The translations under genes were made by a program, and so were the position numbers. Under the pieces are notes generated by a model. That model searched no databases. It was given only the letters and a program-made list of their open reading frames with translations, and was not told the DNA's origin. A stretch of DNA of 60,444 nt from Nitrososphaerota archaeon (GTDB taxonomy: Archaea > Thermoproteota > Bathyarchaeia > Bathyarchaeales > Bathycorpusculaceae): NCBI GenBank assembly GCA_031256395.1, contig JAIRQQ010000070.1, forward strand, positions 1 to 60,444, in the 5' to 3' direction. Shown in pieces: positions 51,278 through 59,123 of this stretch; position 1 is the stretch's first letter, and each line of letters opens with the position of its first letter.

Positions 51278-51440
51278 TAAATCATACCTTCACAATAATG
51301 CAATACAATAACCTCAGCTATAATTAATTTAACTTTTCTCTAAAGGCCCAATTAAGTAGCCTGTTTGTATGTGACAGCATAAGAGGGTTGAGTAGTAGTT
51401 GTAAAAGAAACCGTAAATGGGGGTTAGGTATGTGTTATTG

Positions 51441-51773
51441 TTATCTTAGTTTGCTTCCTTCGACTATGTCTTTTTCGGGTTGGAGAACAGATACGTTGCC
51501 TGCTTCATCTTCAGCGGCTAAAATCATGCATTGTGATTCAAGACCGGCTATCATTCGGCGTTGTAGATTTAGTAGAAATAAACACTTTTTGCCGGTTAGT
51601 TCCTCGGGTTTGTAGAATTTTATTAGTCCTGCGATGCATTGACGTTGCTCTGAGCCGAAGTCTACTTGGATTTTGATGAGTTTTTTGCTTTCAGCAACCG
51701 CTTCGGCTTCAACGATTTTGCCGATTCGCAGATCAAGTTTTTCAAAGTAGTCAAAAGTTATTTCTTCTGCCAT
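51441..51773 (-). CDS. Stand-alone tRNA-binding (EMAP-II/MetRS-beta-like) domain protein
   Basis: 110 residues of OB-fold tRNA-binding domain: FDYFEKLDLRIGKIVEAEAV, IQVDFGSEQRQCIAGLIKFYKPEELTGKKCLFLLNL and the RRMIAGLESQCMILAA strand. In many archaea this is the separate MetRS beta subunit. MetRS itself is not in the window. A CsaA-like chaperone role is the alternative. Confidence 0.87.
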   Translation of the reverse strand: MAEEITFDYFEKLDLRIGKIVEAEAVAESKKLIKIQVDFGSEQRQCIAGLIKFYKPEELTGKKCLFLLNLQRRMIAGLESQCMILAAEDEAGNVSVLQPEKDIVEGSKLR

Positions 51774-51922
51774 TGAATCACGCTAAACCAGTTATTACGG
51801 TTTTGAGATATTTACTTTGCTGTCCCTACCAAATGTTTGGTTATCAGTTAACTAGAGCACATACTGTGCGTAGTTGTGAGACAATAGAAGAATATTGGAG
51901 ATGAGTTCTGTAGGTTTGGAGG

Positions 51923-52579
51923 TCAAGTTTTTGTTTGTTTGCGGTTGGTTTTGCGTTGGGTAGTTTCGAATTTTTTGAGCAAATCTTCGAGTGCTTTACG
52001 TCGTACTTCAAGGGTGATATCACCGCGGGTGGTTTCGATGATGCGGCGTGCGATGTCGGATTTGTGGCGTAGTCCAGGAACTAGCATGTAGGCTTCGTCG
52101 AGTGCTAAGAGTTGGATAAAGATTTGGTCCATGATTTCGAGGCATTTTATGGCTTTTTCGACTTCTCCTTCACGCAGGTAGTCTAGTGCGAGGCGTCTGT
52201 ATTCGCCTATAACGTCTGCTAAGCCCAAAATGTAGTCGACTGGTGACACATTAAGCTCAGAGGGGGTAGTGAATCGGTCATTTTTAACCAATGTAAACAG
52301 GATATTGGCTTCGGAGTATTCTTGTAGTGCTGCACTAAACATGCCGCTGTAGATTATTTCAGGGTATTCTTTAGCCTGTTCTTGGAGGTTTGTGATGATT
52401 GTTTGGGCGTCGTTGAGCATTTTTTGGGCGCTGTCGAATCGTTTTTGGTGTAGCAGCAAAATAGATTGTTTGGAGAGGCTGGTGGCTTTGCGCATGCATT
52501 CATGTGCGTCCTCACGGATTTTGTTTTTAGTTGTGAGTTCGTTTTTGATTTGCTGGATAATGTTTTCTAGTGAAGACAA
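51923..52579 (-). CDS. Translin-family protein
   Basis: 218 residues from TTG behind CGGTG. Helical throughout: REDAHECMRKATSLSKQSILLLHQKRFDSAQKML near the N-terminus, EYSEANILFTLV, and DYILGLADVIGEYRRLALDYLREGEVEKAIKCLEIMDQIFIQL, the translin/TRAX core. Forms octameric RNA/ssDNA-binding shells in known members; some have RNase activity. The C-terminus is basic. Located between the tRNA-binding protein and the small gene at 52669. Confidence 0.85.
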   Translation of the reverse strand: MSSLENIIQQIKNELTTKNKIREDAHECMRKATSLSKQSILLLHQKRFDSAQKMLNDAQTIITNLQEQAKEYPEIIYSGMFSAALQEYSEANILFTLVKNDRFTTPSELNVSPVDYILGLADVIGEYRRLALDYLREGEVEKAIKCLEIMDQIFIQLLALDEAYMLVPGLRHKSDIARRIIETTRGDITLEVRRKALEDLLKKFETTQRKTNRKQTKT

Positions 52580-52668
52580 ATTGGCACCGAGTAGTAAGTG
52601 GGTTGGTTGTTTATTTAGTATATGTCCATCTATTAGCAGGATGTTTTTTGGTTTGGAGACCTAAAGAG

Positions 52669-52854
52669 TTAGGTTTCTTGCGGCCACTTTTCAACCAAGA
52701 GTTTGTTGTCACCAAGCAAAAAACTTACGCGGACAACTATGGTATCAGAACCCTTAAAGGGAAACATGCTGTCTTCTGCTAAGTCTTTGGGCAGATAAAC
52801 TAGATATTTGCCGTCTTTTCGTCGAAACAGTCTGCCTTTTCCTTCATTTACCAT
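52669..52854 (-). CDS. Small conserved protein upstream of translin
   Basis: 61 residues: GRLFRRKDGKYLVYLPKDLAEDSMFPFKGSDTIVVRVSFLLGDNKLLVEKW. The R-R-K-DGKY-x-V-Y-L-P-K-x-L pattern recalls SpoVT/AbrB-type swapped-hairpin proteins but is not conclusive. A TATA-like TTTTAAATAC lies about 55 nt upstream. Translin starts 89 nt downstream. Could be a transcription regulator of the pair. Confidence 0.6.
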   Translation of the reverse strand: MVNEGKGRLFRRKDGKYLVYLPKDLAEDSMFPFKGSDTIVVRVSFLLGDNKLLVEKWPQET

Positions 52855-52948
52855 TGATTGATACTTACCGTTTGGTTGATACTAAGCATAAGGGCAAAAC
52901 TTGGGTATTTAAAATTTATTGCAACCAACCAATGCCAATTCAGCGCGA

Positions 52949-53914
52949 TTAGGTTTTGCCCACTTGGATTGCTTTCTCTAATCGGCTCAGCAGAATCACG
53001 CGGCTCTCAGGTGCTTCATTGATAATTTTGTAGCCGGTTTGCTCAGCGAGGTTTTGGGCGAATTCTCTGACTTCGCTGTGCAGAGGCATACGATCAAACC
53101 CCAACCGTAAATTTGAGAAGCCGATGTGCATGTATGCTTTAGCTTCGATGTAGGTTGGCTGAGCTTTCTCGATGAGTTTAGCGTATCCCTCCACTTCGGC
53201 CATGTTGTGGCCTTTTACCATAGTCATGCGTGTGGCGGTGGGGCAACGAAAACTTTTGAGTAGCTCGAGGGTTTCGTTGAGTTTTTTCCATGCGGCTGAG
53301 AATTGGGGTCTGCAGACTTTGTTAAAGACCTCCTCGTTTGGAGCGCAGAGTGAAACATAGAGCTGGGTGGGTTCTTGACTGAGTTGGGAGAGTTTTTGGG
53401 GCAGATTGCCATTGGTTACCAGAAAAGTTGTTAAATCTCTTTGATGGAAAGCGCTAAGCAAGTCGCCTAATTGTGCATAGAGGGTGGGTTCACCTGTTAG
53501 GCTTATAGCAACTTGATTGGGCCGCATAGCTTCTTGGAATTTGCGCCAATCAGTCTTTTCATTGCCCTTATAGCCTGAGATAATTCGTTCTTGGGCTCTA
53601 AAGCAACCCTCTACAATTTGTTCAGGTGTGTCTTTGTTGGGATTGTGCATTTCATCCCAGTGAACCTGCTGCATATCACCGCTTTGAGCTCTCCAGCAAA
53701 ACAGACACTGCTGGGTACAATAATGCAATGAGGGGGTCATCTGAATACAGCGGTGACTTTGGATGCCGTAGAATTTTTGTTTGTAACAGGGTCGATTGTT
53801 AACTATGGATTCATAGAGCCATTTGCATCGTTTTACTGCAGAGTTGGCACCGATTAGGTGATACTTTTGTTTTTTAAGCGCTGATAGTAGCGGAGATGCG
53901 GAGGGGTCTTGCAA
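52949..53914 (-). CDS. taw1: 4-demethylwyosine synthase Taw1 (TYW1)
   Basis: 321 residues from TTG, with GGTG upstream. Radical-SAM enzyme that makes the tricyclic base of wyosine on tRNA-Phe position 37. Radical-SAM cysteines CTQQCLFCWR (C-x3-C-x2-C) near residue 67; an upstream CYKQKFYGIQSHRCIQM supplies the second cluster cysteines. GEPTLYAQL and VKGHNMAEVEGYA are family typical. Works after Trm5, encoded at 56875. Confidence 0.93.
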   Translation of the reverse strand: MQDPSASPLLSALKKQKYHLIGANSAVKRCKWLYESIVNNRPCYKQKFYGIQSHRCIQMTPSLHYCTQQCLFCWRAQSGDMQQVHWDEMHNPNKDTPEQIVEGCFRAQERIISGYKGNEKTDWRKFQEAMRPNQVAISLTGEPTLYAQLGDLLSAFHQRDLTTFLVTNGNLPQKLSQLSQEPTQLYVSLCAPNEEVFNKVCRPQFSAAWKKLNETLELLKSFRCPTATRMTMVKGHNMAEVEGYAKLIEKAQPTYIEAKAYMHIGFSNLRLGFDRMPLHSEVREFAQNLAEQTGYKIINEAPESRVILLSRLEKAIQVGKT

Positions 53915-54029
53915 AATAGTGCACCGTTTGCTCTGTTATAGTTACGGTCTTTTAAAAAGACCTGCGCCGAAAACTACATTTAATGGCGAATCTTTTGTTA
54001 CTGCAGGCATCTGTTAGATATGTCCTGAA

Positions 54030-54070
54030 ATGTTAGATGACAAAATTTAAAATGTCATACGACCTAACAT
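54030..54070 (+). promoter_or_regulatory. Large dyad around the promoter of the surface-protein gene
   Basis: ATGTTAG-ATGACA (54030-54042) faces TGTCAT (54053-54058) and CTAACAT (54064-54070), with AAATTTAAAA, the apparent TATA box, in the centre. All 13 bases of the left arm are matched; the right arm has a 5-nt interruption. TGTTAGAT also occurs 19 bp upstream at 54012-54019 as a direct repeat. This looks like a regulator-binding site. Confidence 0.5.
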
Positions 54071-54101
54071 CAGTATTAACTATTCAGGAGAACAAAAAAG
54101 G

Positions 54102-56168
54102 TTGAATAAGAAAGGTACAACATTCACCATCCTGATTCTCATGCTTTTTGCCGCTTTATCGGTGGCGCCTCTGGGAGGTTCGCAAAGCTTAGAGGTAAAT
54201 ATCTATCAGATAAATCCCAGCTCTGCGAGCGGACCAGCGGGATCTAGTGTAAATATTTTGGGCACCCTCTCCAACCCAAACGCATCTTATCAGATTATTT
54301 TTGGGAGATCTGTTATTGCCAGCGGTATTTCGGAGGGCTACTATGTGAACGCCAATTTTACGGTTCCTGAGAGTCCAGTAGGACGACATGCGCTCATACT
54401 ACAAGAGGTAGCAACCAACCGTAACTCAACTAACTATTTCACAATCACCATAGGCTACAGCATTGATGTGGCCAAACCAACGGTAATGGAGGGCGATAGT
54501 ATAGCCTTTAACGTATCAGTTACCGCGGGTAGCCTTGATGTTAACTATTATGCAAGGGTTGAGGTGGTTTTGCCCAGCGGCTCAACTTATACAACCAATG
54601 TAAACTTGGGCACCATTAACCAAAAGGGCACAGCAAGCGCCCAAGTTAGCTTTCCAAGCAACAGTTTTTCGCCCTCCAACGGTGCAATCGATTACACCGG
54701 AACCTATACCATAAAATTCAACAGTACTTTGGCTCAGAGTCAATTTATCGCAACCATTCTGGATTCATCAGTCTATCACAGAGGGGAAACCACCAAAATT
54801 TGTGCCACTGCCTATCAACCCAATCAAGCCGCAACGATAACATTTAGCAACCGCGACAGCACAATAGAAACACTCCAAGTCACTGCCTCTGCAGAGGGCA
54901 TAATTAGCACTACCTGGGTCATTCCCGATAACATGCCCATCGGAAGCTATACCGTAAAAATTTCATCGCAAGATAAACAAAAAGCCGTACAAGACCAACA
55001 GACTTTCGCAGTCCCCGGACACCAAGTAAAGGTACAAGTTACCAACCTTGCAGGCAAAGTAGTACCCGATGTTTTAGTTAGAGCCACCGATTCAGCGACC
55101 GATATAGTTCTTAGCGCTGTAAGTGGTTTGGATGGTATTACATTTTTCAGACTTGAAAATGGTCCCTTCAGCTTAACGGCCACATGGAAAGATATCAACA
55201 TAGGACAATCAAACATAGTGATTACAGGAGAAGAAACCTTTACACTGCGTTGTCAACTAACAGATACCATAATTACAGTTAAAAACACCGCAGGTGTCAC
55301 CATACCCTTTGTAGATCTAGACATAACCTACAATTATCAAGGAAGCACCAACTCAAAAAGTGACAATACCAACGGCCGAACAGATCACACAGGCCAATTC
55401 ACACTAACATCAACCTTAGCTGGCGCCACCTACACCGTGGATGCTTCACTCTACGGGAAGGTCTTTAACGCAGGCAACAACACCTTTAGCAATTCCATCG
55501 ATCAATCCGCCGCACAGGTTGTAATTGATTGCCCCATTCAAAACGTTTCCATAAACGTGAGCGGATATGACTATAAAGCCATACCTGAAGCACGTATAGA
55601 ATTTGTGGAGTGCACAAACGGACTATTTTATTCAGCAACAACTAACAGTGAAGGCAACTCGGCAACACAGATAACCTTTGGAATGTATCGCATAAGAGTA
55701 TACAGCGGAAATGCCCTAATCAACGAAACCACCACAGAGATTTTTGGGAATAGAGAACAACAAATCCACTGCACTCTCTATGGTATTCGCCTCTCTGTGT
55801 CAGTTGTTGATTTCTGGGGATCCTCTATTCCAAACGCCAAAGTAACCCTAAACGGACCAACAAAAGCCTCAGCTATTACCCAAAGCAATGGTATAGCAAC
55901 CTTTGACAACATCATAGGCGGCCATATGCAAATAATCGCCCAACCCCAGAGCGTATCTGAAGCCGCACAGGCCATAACAGTAAACATTAACGAACCCGCT
56001 ACGGTTCAAATTAAAACAGACAAATACATATCCCTTGGAGGCCTGCTTATACAAACAAGCACCCTAATCACTATTGGCATAGTATTTACAACTTTATTTG
56101 GATTCACCACCGTCGAGTTTTACCGGCATCGAAAAAGCCATAGCACAACACCTAAGGCAACAACGTAA
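54102..56168 (+). CDS. Large cell-surface protein with Ig-like and carboxypeptidase-regulatory-like repeats
   Basis: 688 residues from TTG, 11 nt after AGGAG. Signal peptide at about 1-28. Early Ig-like domains (about 35-305), then repeated CNA-B/carboxypeptidase-regulatory-like beta-sandwiches (VKVQVTNLAGKVVPDVLVRATDS; IITVKNTAGVTIPFVDLDITY; LSVSVVDFWGSSIPNAKVTLNGP). A C-terminal transmembrane helix (LITIGIVFTTLFGFTTVEFY) and basic tail anchor it. Numerous N-x-S/T sites suit archaeal N-glycosylation. Role: surface structure or adhesion, inferred. Confidence 0.78.
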   Translation: MNKKGTTFTILILMLFAALSVAPLGGSQSLEVNIYQINPSSASGPAGSSVNILGTLSNPNASYQIIFGRSVIASGISEGYYVNANFTVPESPVGRHALILQEVATNRNSTNYFTITIGYSIDVAKPTVMEGDSIAFNVSVTAGSLDVNYYARVEVVLPSGSTYTTNVNLGTINQKGTASAQVSFPSNSFSPSNGAIDYTGTYTIKFNSTLAQSQFIATILDSSVYHRGETTKICATAYQPNQAATITFSNRDSTIETLQVTASAEGIISTTWVIPDNMPIGSYTVKISSQDKQKAVQDQQTFAVPGHQVKVQVTNLAGKVVPDVLVRATDSATDIVLSAVSGLDGITFFRLENGPFSLTATWKDINIGQSNIVITGEETFTLRCQLTDTIITVKNTAGVTIPFVDLDITYNYQGSTNSKSDNTNGRTDHTGQFTLTSTLAGATYTVDASLYGKVFNAGNNTFSNSIDQSAAQVVIDCPIQNVSINVSGYDYKAIPEARIEFVECTNGLFYSATTNSEGNSATQITFGMYRIRVYSGNALINETTTEIFGNREQQIHCTLYGIRLSVSVVDFWGSSIPNAKVTLNGPTKASAITQSNGIATFDNIIGGHMQIIAQPQSVSEAAQAITVNINEPATVQIKTDKYISLGGLLIQTSTLITIGIVFTTLFGFTTVEFYRHRKSHSTTPKATT

Positions 56169-56267
56169 ATTTCGGCGCTTTTTAGAAAAAAGTTTATAGG
56201 CTTCCAAGAAACAATACACAACCAATAACTAAAAAGTGTAATATTTTGACTCCTGAGGTGTATCCTG

Positions 56268-56576
56268 TTGGCTCAAGCAAAATCTTGTTCTCCAACATGC
56301 CAATCATTCAAGTGCGGCAAAAATGTAGCAATTTTCCGAAGAGATTCCGTTTGGTGCAGAGATGGAGATGAACCCTGCAACGTTGCTAAATGTACATATT
56401 CAATGTGCTTTAAACGACGCTTGCTTCCGGGTGCAATTTGCGGTGAAACCGTCCGACGACAAACTTCCGAACATGATTTAGACGATGACTTTTACAAAGA
56501 TGAGGACAAATCCTCTGCCTCTGTGAAACTCAAAGGGAAAGCCCTGCGTAAACTCGGAGACCAAGACTACTACTAA
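56268..56576 (+). CDS. Cys-rich small protein (putative zinc binder)
   Basis: 102 residues from TTG, 7 nt after GAGGTG. The first 60 residues hold nine cysteines (SCSPTCQSFKCGK, WCRDGDEPCNVAKCTYSMCFKRR, AICGE). The C-terminal 40 are acidic then basic (DLDDDFYKDEDKSS, KLKGKALRKLGD). No family recognised. Convergent with rpoP about 60 nt away and downstream of the surface protein. Confidence 0.65.
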   Translation: MAQAKSCSPTCQSFKCGKNVAIFRRDSVWCRDGDEPCNVAKCTYSMCFKRRLLPGAICGETVRRQTSEHDLDDDFYKDEDKSSASVKLKGKALRKLGDQDYY

Positions 56577-56635
56577 AAATAGAAACAGAAACAAACAAAA
56601 ATTATTTACCCGTGCTAAGCACGAGTACCTTCTCT

Positions 56636-56797
56636 CTATTTTGATTGAACCCGTTTAACTACTGGAGGCTTAACCTTCTTTAATATACGGTATCCACATA
56701 TGATGCATTTGATTTCTCCGCCGCGGAGTTCAAGTTCTTCGGAAGGAACCCGCGAACCGCATCTCATACATTCGTAAACAATTCCTGATTTTTCCAT
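56636..56797 (-). CDS. rpoP: RNA polymerase subunit P (Rpb12-like)
   Basis: 53 residues, below the ORF-track cutoff. From the ATG at 56797: VYECMRCGSRVPSEELE with the first Cys pair, IKCIICGYRIL with the second, then the basic KKVKPPVVKRVQSK tail typical of RpoP. Stop TAG at 56636. Divergent from trm5. Confident on motif and length. Confidence 0.92.
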   Translation of the reverse strand: MEKSGIVYECMRCGSRVPSEELELRGGEIKCIICGYRILKKVKPPVVKRVQSK

Positions 56798-56874
56798 GCG
56801 TAAACGCCTGTTCCTACAAAGAAAAGCAATCTACTTTTAAACGTTTCCAATAGCATTATGCAGAGGATAAGCAA

Positions 56875-57723
56875 TTGAGAGTACGTCTCAAAGAAAAACT
56901 TGCAAACCAGCTACCACCCGATGCCTTAAGCCGCGTTTACAGTTCTTTTGATATAGTTGGCGATATCGCTATCATCAAAGCCCCCAGCAATCCATTCGAC
57001 GCACAAACCGTTGCAAAACAGATAATGGAAACCCATAAAAAAATTCGAAGCGTTTTTTCCCAAACCAGTCCAGTTGAAAACACTCATCGTATCCGAAAAC
57101 TCACATTACTATCAGGCGAAAATACTACGCTTACCAAACATAGAGAAGCAGGATGCATCTTTAAAGTGGACGTAGAAAAATGTTATTTTTCACCCCGACT
57201 CTCCCATGAACACCTACGGATTGCACATCAAGTTTCAAGAGAAGAAACGGTGGTTAACATGTTTGCGGGGGTGGGCTGTTTTAGCGTAATAATCGCCAAA
57301 ACAGCACCAAAAACAAAAGTGTACTCCATAGACATCAACCCCACAGCATACCAACTCATGACTGAAAACATACAAATCAACAACGTCAAAGACAACGTCT
57401 ACCCCTTACTTGGCGACTCCAAAGAAATTGTGGAAACCCAACTGCAAGGCACCGCCGACCGTGTGCTGATGCCCCTGCCTGAACTAGCCCTTCAATACCT
57501 ACCCACTGCAGTATTGGCACTTAAAAAAACAAACGGACAGATACATTACTACGATTTTGAACATGCTACCAGACAAGAAAATCCAGTTGAGAAAACCCAG
57601 CAAAAAGTCGCAGAGACACTTGACAAATTAGGCGTCAAGTACAGATTCAAACACACTCGTATCGTACGTAGCACCGGCCCAAACTGGTACCAAACGGTAC
57701 TAGACATTCAAATTGCACACTAA
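56875..57723 (+). CDS. trm5: tRNA (guanine37-N1)-methyltransferase Trm5
   Basis: 282 residues from TTG, 8 nt after GAGGAT. SAM-dependent enzyme making m1G37, needed for reading-frame maintenance and as wyosine precursor. HREAGCIFKVDVEKCYFSPRLSHEHLRIA, SAM loop VVNMFAGVGCFSV, acidic YSIDINP, and DRVLMPLPE (the N/M-x-PLPE active-site region). Lacks the N-terminal D1 domain of the longest versions. Confidence 0.92.
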   Translation: MRVRLKEKLANQLPPDALSRVYSSFDIVGDIAIIKAPSNPFDAQTVAKQIMETHKKIRSVFSQTSPVENTHRIRKLTLLSGENTTLTKHREAGCIFKVDVEKCYFSPRLSHEHLRIAHQVSREETVVNMFAGVGCFSVIIAKTAPKTKVYSIDINPTAYQLMTENIQINNVKDNVYPLLGDSKEIVETQLQGTADRVLMPLPELALQYLPTAVLALKKTNGQIHYYDFEHATRQENPVEKTQQKVAETLDKLGVKYRFKHTRIVRSTGPNWYQTVLDIQIAH

Positions 57724-57806
57724 TTTAGCAATAGCGCGATAAACCAGCTTTTCTTTATAAATCAAAACACAGCAAATATAACCCTAACTAAAAACAGATC
57801 CATTAC

Positions 57807-57826
57807 GTTACTGCCTATACAGTAAC
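57807..57826. repeat. 7-bp perfect inverted repeat before trm112
   Basis: GTTACTG-CCTATA-CAGTAAC lies between trm5 and trm112, 76 nt before the latter. No T-run follows, so it is more likely a protein site or leader structure than a terminator. Confidence 0.3.
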
Positions 57827-57901
57827 CAACTCAAAGAGCAACCAAGTTTTTAGTTTAAGCAAGTTTTAATAACTCAGTATTCACTAGCTACGTGGTTGAT
57901 T

Positions 57902-58171
57902 ATGAAACGCAAACTCATGGAAATCCTCGCCTGCCCCATAGACAAACATCATCCCCTTGACCTCCATGTCTTTGAAGAAAAAGACGAAATCATAGAAGGA
58001 ATAATTATCTGCACCCAATGCGGTCGATGGTACCCCATCCGTGACGAAATCCCCGAAATGCTCCCCGACGAGTTACGCAAAGAATCGGAAGACCTCCCAT
58101 TTCTAAAGAAATGGAAAGACAAAGTACCCCAACAGACCGTTACTGAAGGTAAACCCTTCAATCTAAAATAA
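57902..58171 (+). CDS. Trm112-family methyltransferase partner
   Basis: 89 residues from the ATG at 57902. MKRKLMEILACPIDKHHPLDLHV, CTQCGRWYPIRDEIPEMLPDELR: the Trm112 zinc/strand fold with its conserved YPI...IP.MLP. Trm112 activates several rRNA, tRNA and protein methyltransferases. It lies downstream of Trm5, which does not itself need Trm112 in known systems. Confidence 0.9.
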   Translation: MKRKLMEILACPIDKHHPLDLHVFEEKDEIIEGIIICTQCGRWYPIRDEIPEMLPDELRKESEDLPFLKKWKDKVPQQTVTEGKPFNLK

Positions 58172-58175
58172 CAGC

Positions 58176-59123
58176 CTACTCTATAGGCACTACCTTATTT
58201 TTAGCTGAAGACTCCAACGCCGCAGTCGCCACTTTGAGGGCCACTACACCATCCTCACCAGTTACCAAGGGTTTCTTTTTCTCTGTGACGCATTCAACAA
58301 AGTGTTGAAGCTCCGCTTTTAGAGGCTCTTGGAAAGGCAAGCGCGGCTGAACCGTTTCAGTTTTTTGCTCAATCCAAAAATCCTGAGTCATGTAATCAAG
58401 CCGCATAATGGCATCACTTCCCGTAACTGTCAACGTACGAGTCTTGTAGGGCGTGAGCCAGTTAGATTCAATAAACGCTGTCCTGCCACCCTCATATGTC
58501 AACATTATCTGAGCATAATCCTCAAACTTTTGGATCCTCATACTGCCCATGTTTGCATAAACAAAGATGGGCGGCTCATTAAATATGAAATTCATGACAT
58601 CGATATCATGAATGGCTGTGTCTTTAACAACACCAACATCACCAATGCGCTCAGGCCACTGTGAAACACGTTTAGCAGTGGCACAAACTAGCTCACCAAT
58701 TTTTTTGTTCTCCGCAGACTGACGAATTTGCTGCAACCCAGGGATAAAGCGCATCAAAAACCCCACCGTTAAATGTAACCCGTTTGCTTTAGCGATTTTT
58801 ACAAGTTGCTCTGCTTGCTGGGGCGTGGTTGCCATAGGCTTTTCAACTAAGACATGCTTACCAGCATTTAGGACGTTTAGGGCTTCTTGGAAAAGAATTG
58901 TTGACCAAGTACAAACACTGACGGCTTCAATGGATTTATCCCGCAACATCTCACTACTGTCACTGTAGGCTTTAACACCATATGAGTCAGCCATGGCTTT
59001 GGCCCGCTCTGCATTAACATCACATATGGCAACAAGCTCGGTTGAGTCAAGTTCGTTGTAGATTCGGGCGTGATTTTTGCCCCACTGTCCGGTGCCAATT
59101 ACCGCAACGCCTAATTTAGTCAT
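58176..59123 (-). CDS. Gfo/Idh/MocA-family sugar oxidoreductase
   Basis: 315 residues. Rossmann GVAVIGTGQWGKNHARIY at the N-terminus, conserved VEKPMATTPQQAEQL and the TAIHDIDVMNFIF catalytic region (His). Relatives WbpB/WlbA and the methanogen UDP-GlcNAc 3-dehydrogenase oxidise C3 of UDP-sugars. Its start overlaps the stop of the dehydrogenase upstream (ATGA), consistent with one sugar-nucleotide pathway; the acetyltransferase at 19339 would supply a later step. Confidence 0.88.
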   Translation of the reverse strand: MTKLGVAVIGTGQWGKNHARIYNELDSTELVAICDVNAERAKAMADSYGVKAYSDSSEMLRDKSIEAVSVCTWSTILFQEALNVLNAGKHVLVEKPMATTPQQAEQLVKIAKANGLHLTVGFLMRFIPGLQQIRQSAENKKIGELVCATAKRVSQWPERIGDVGVVKDTAIHDIDVMNFIFNEPPIFVYANMGSMRIQKFEDYAQIMLTYEGGRTAFIESNWLTPYKTRTLTVTGSDAIMRLDYMTQDFWIEQKTETVQPRLPFQEPLKAELQHFVECVTEKKKPLVTGEDGVVALKVATAALESSAKNKVVPIE

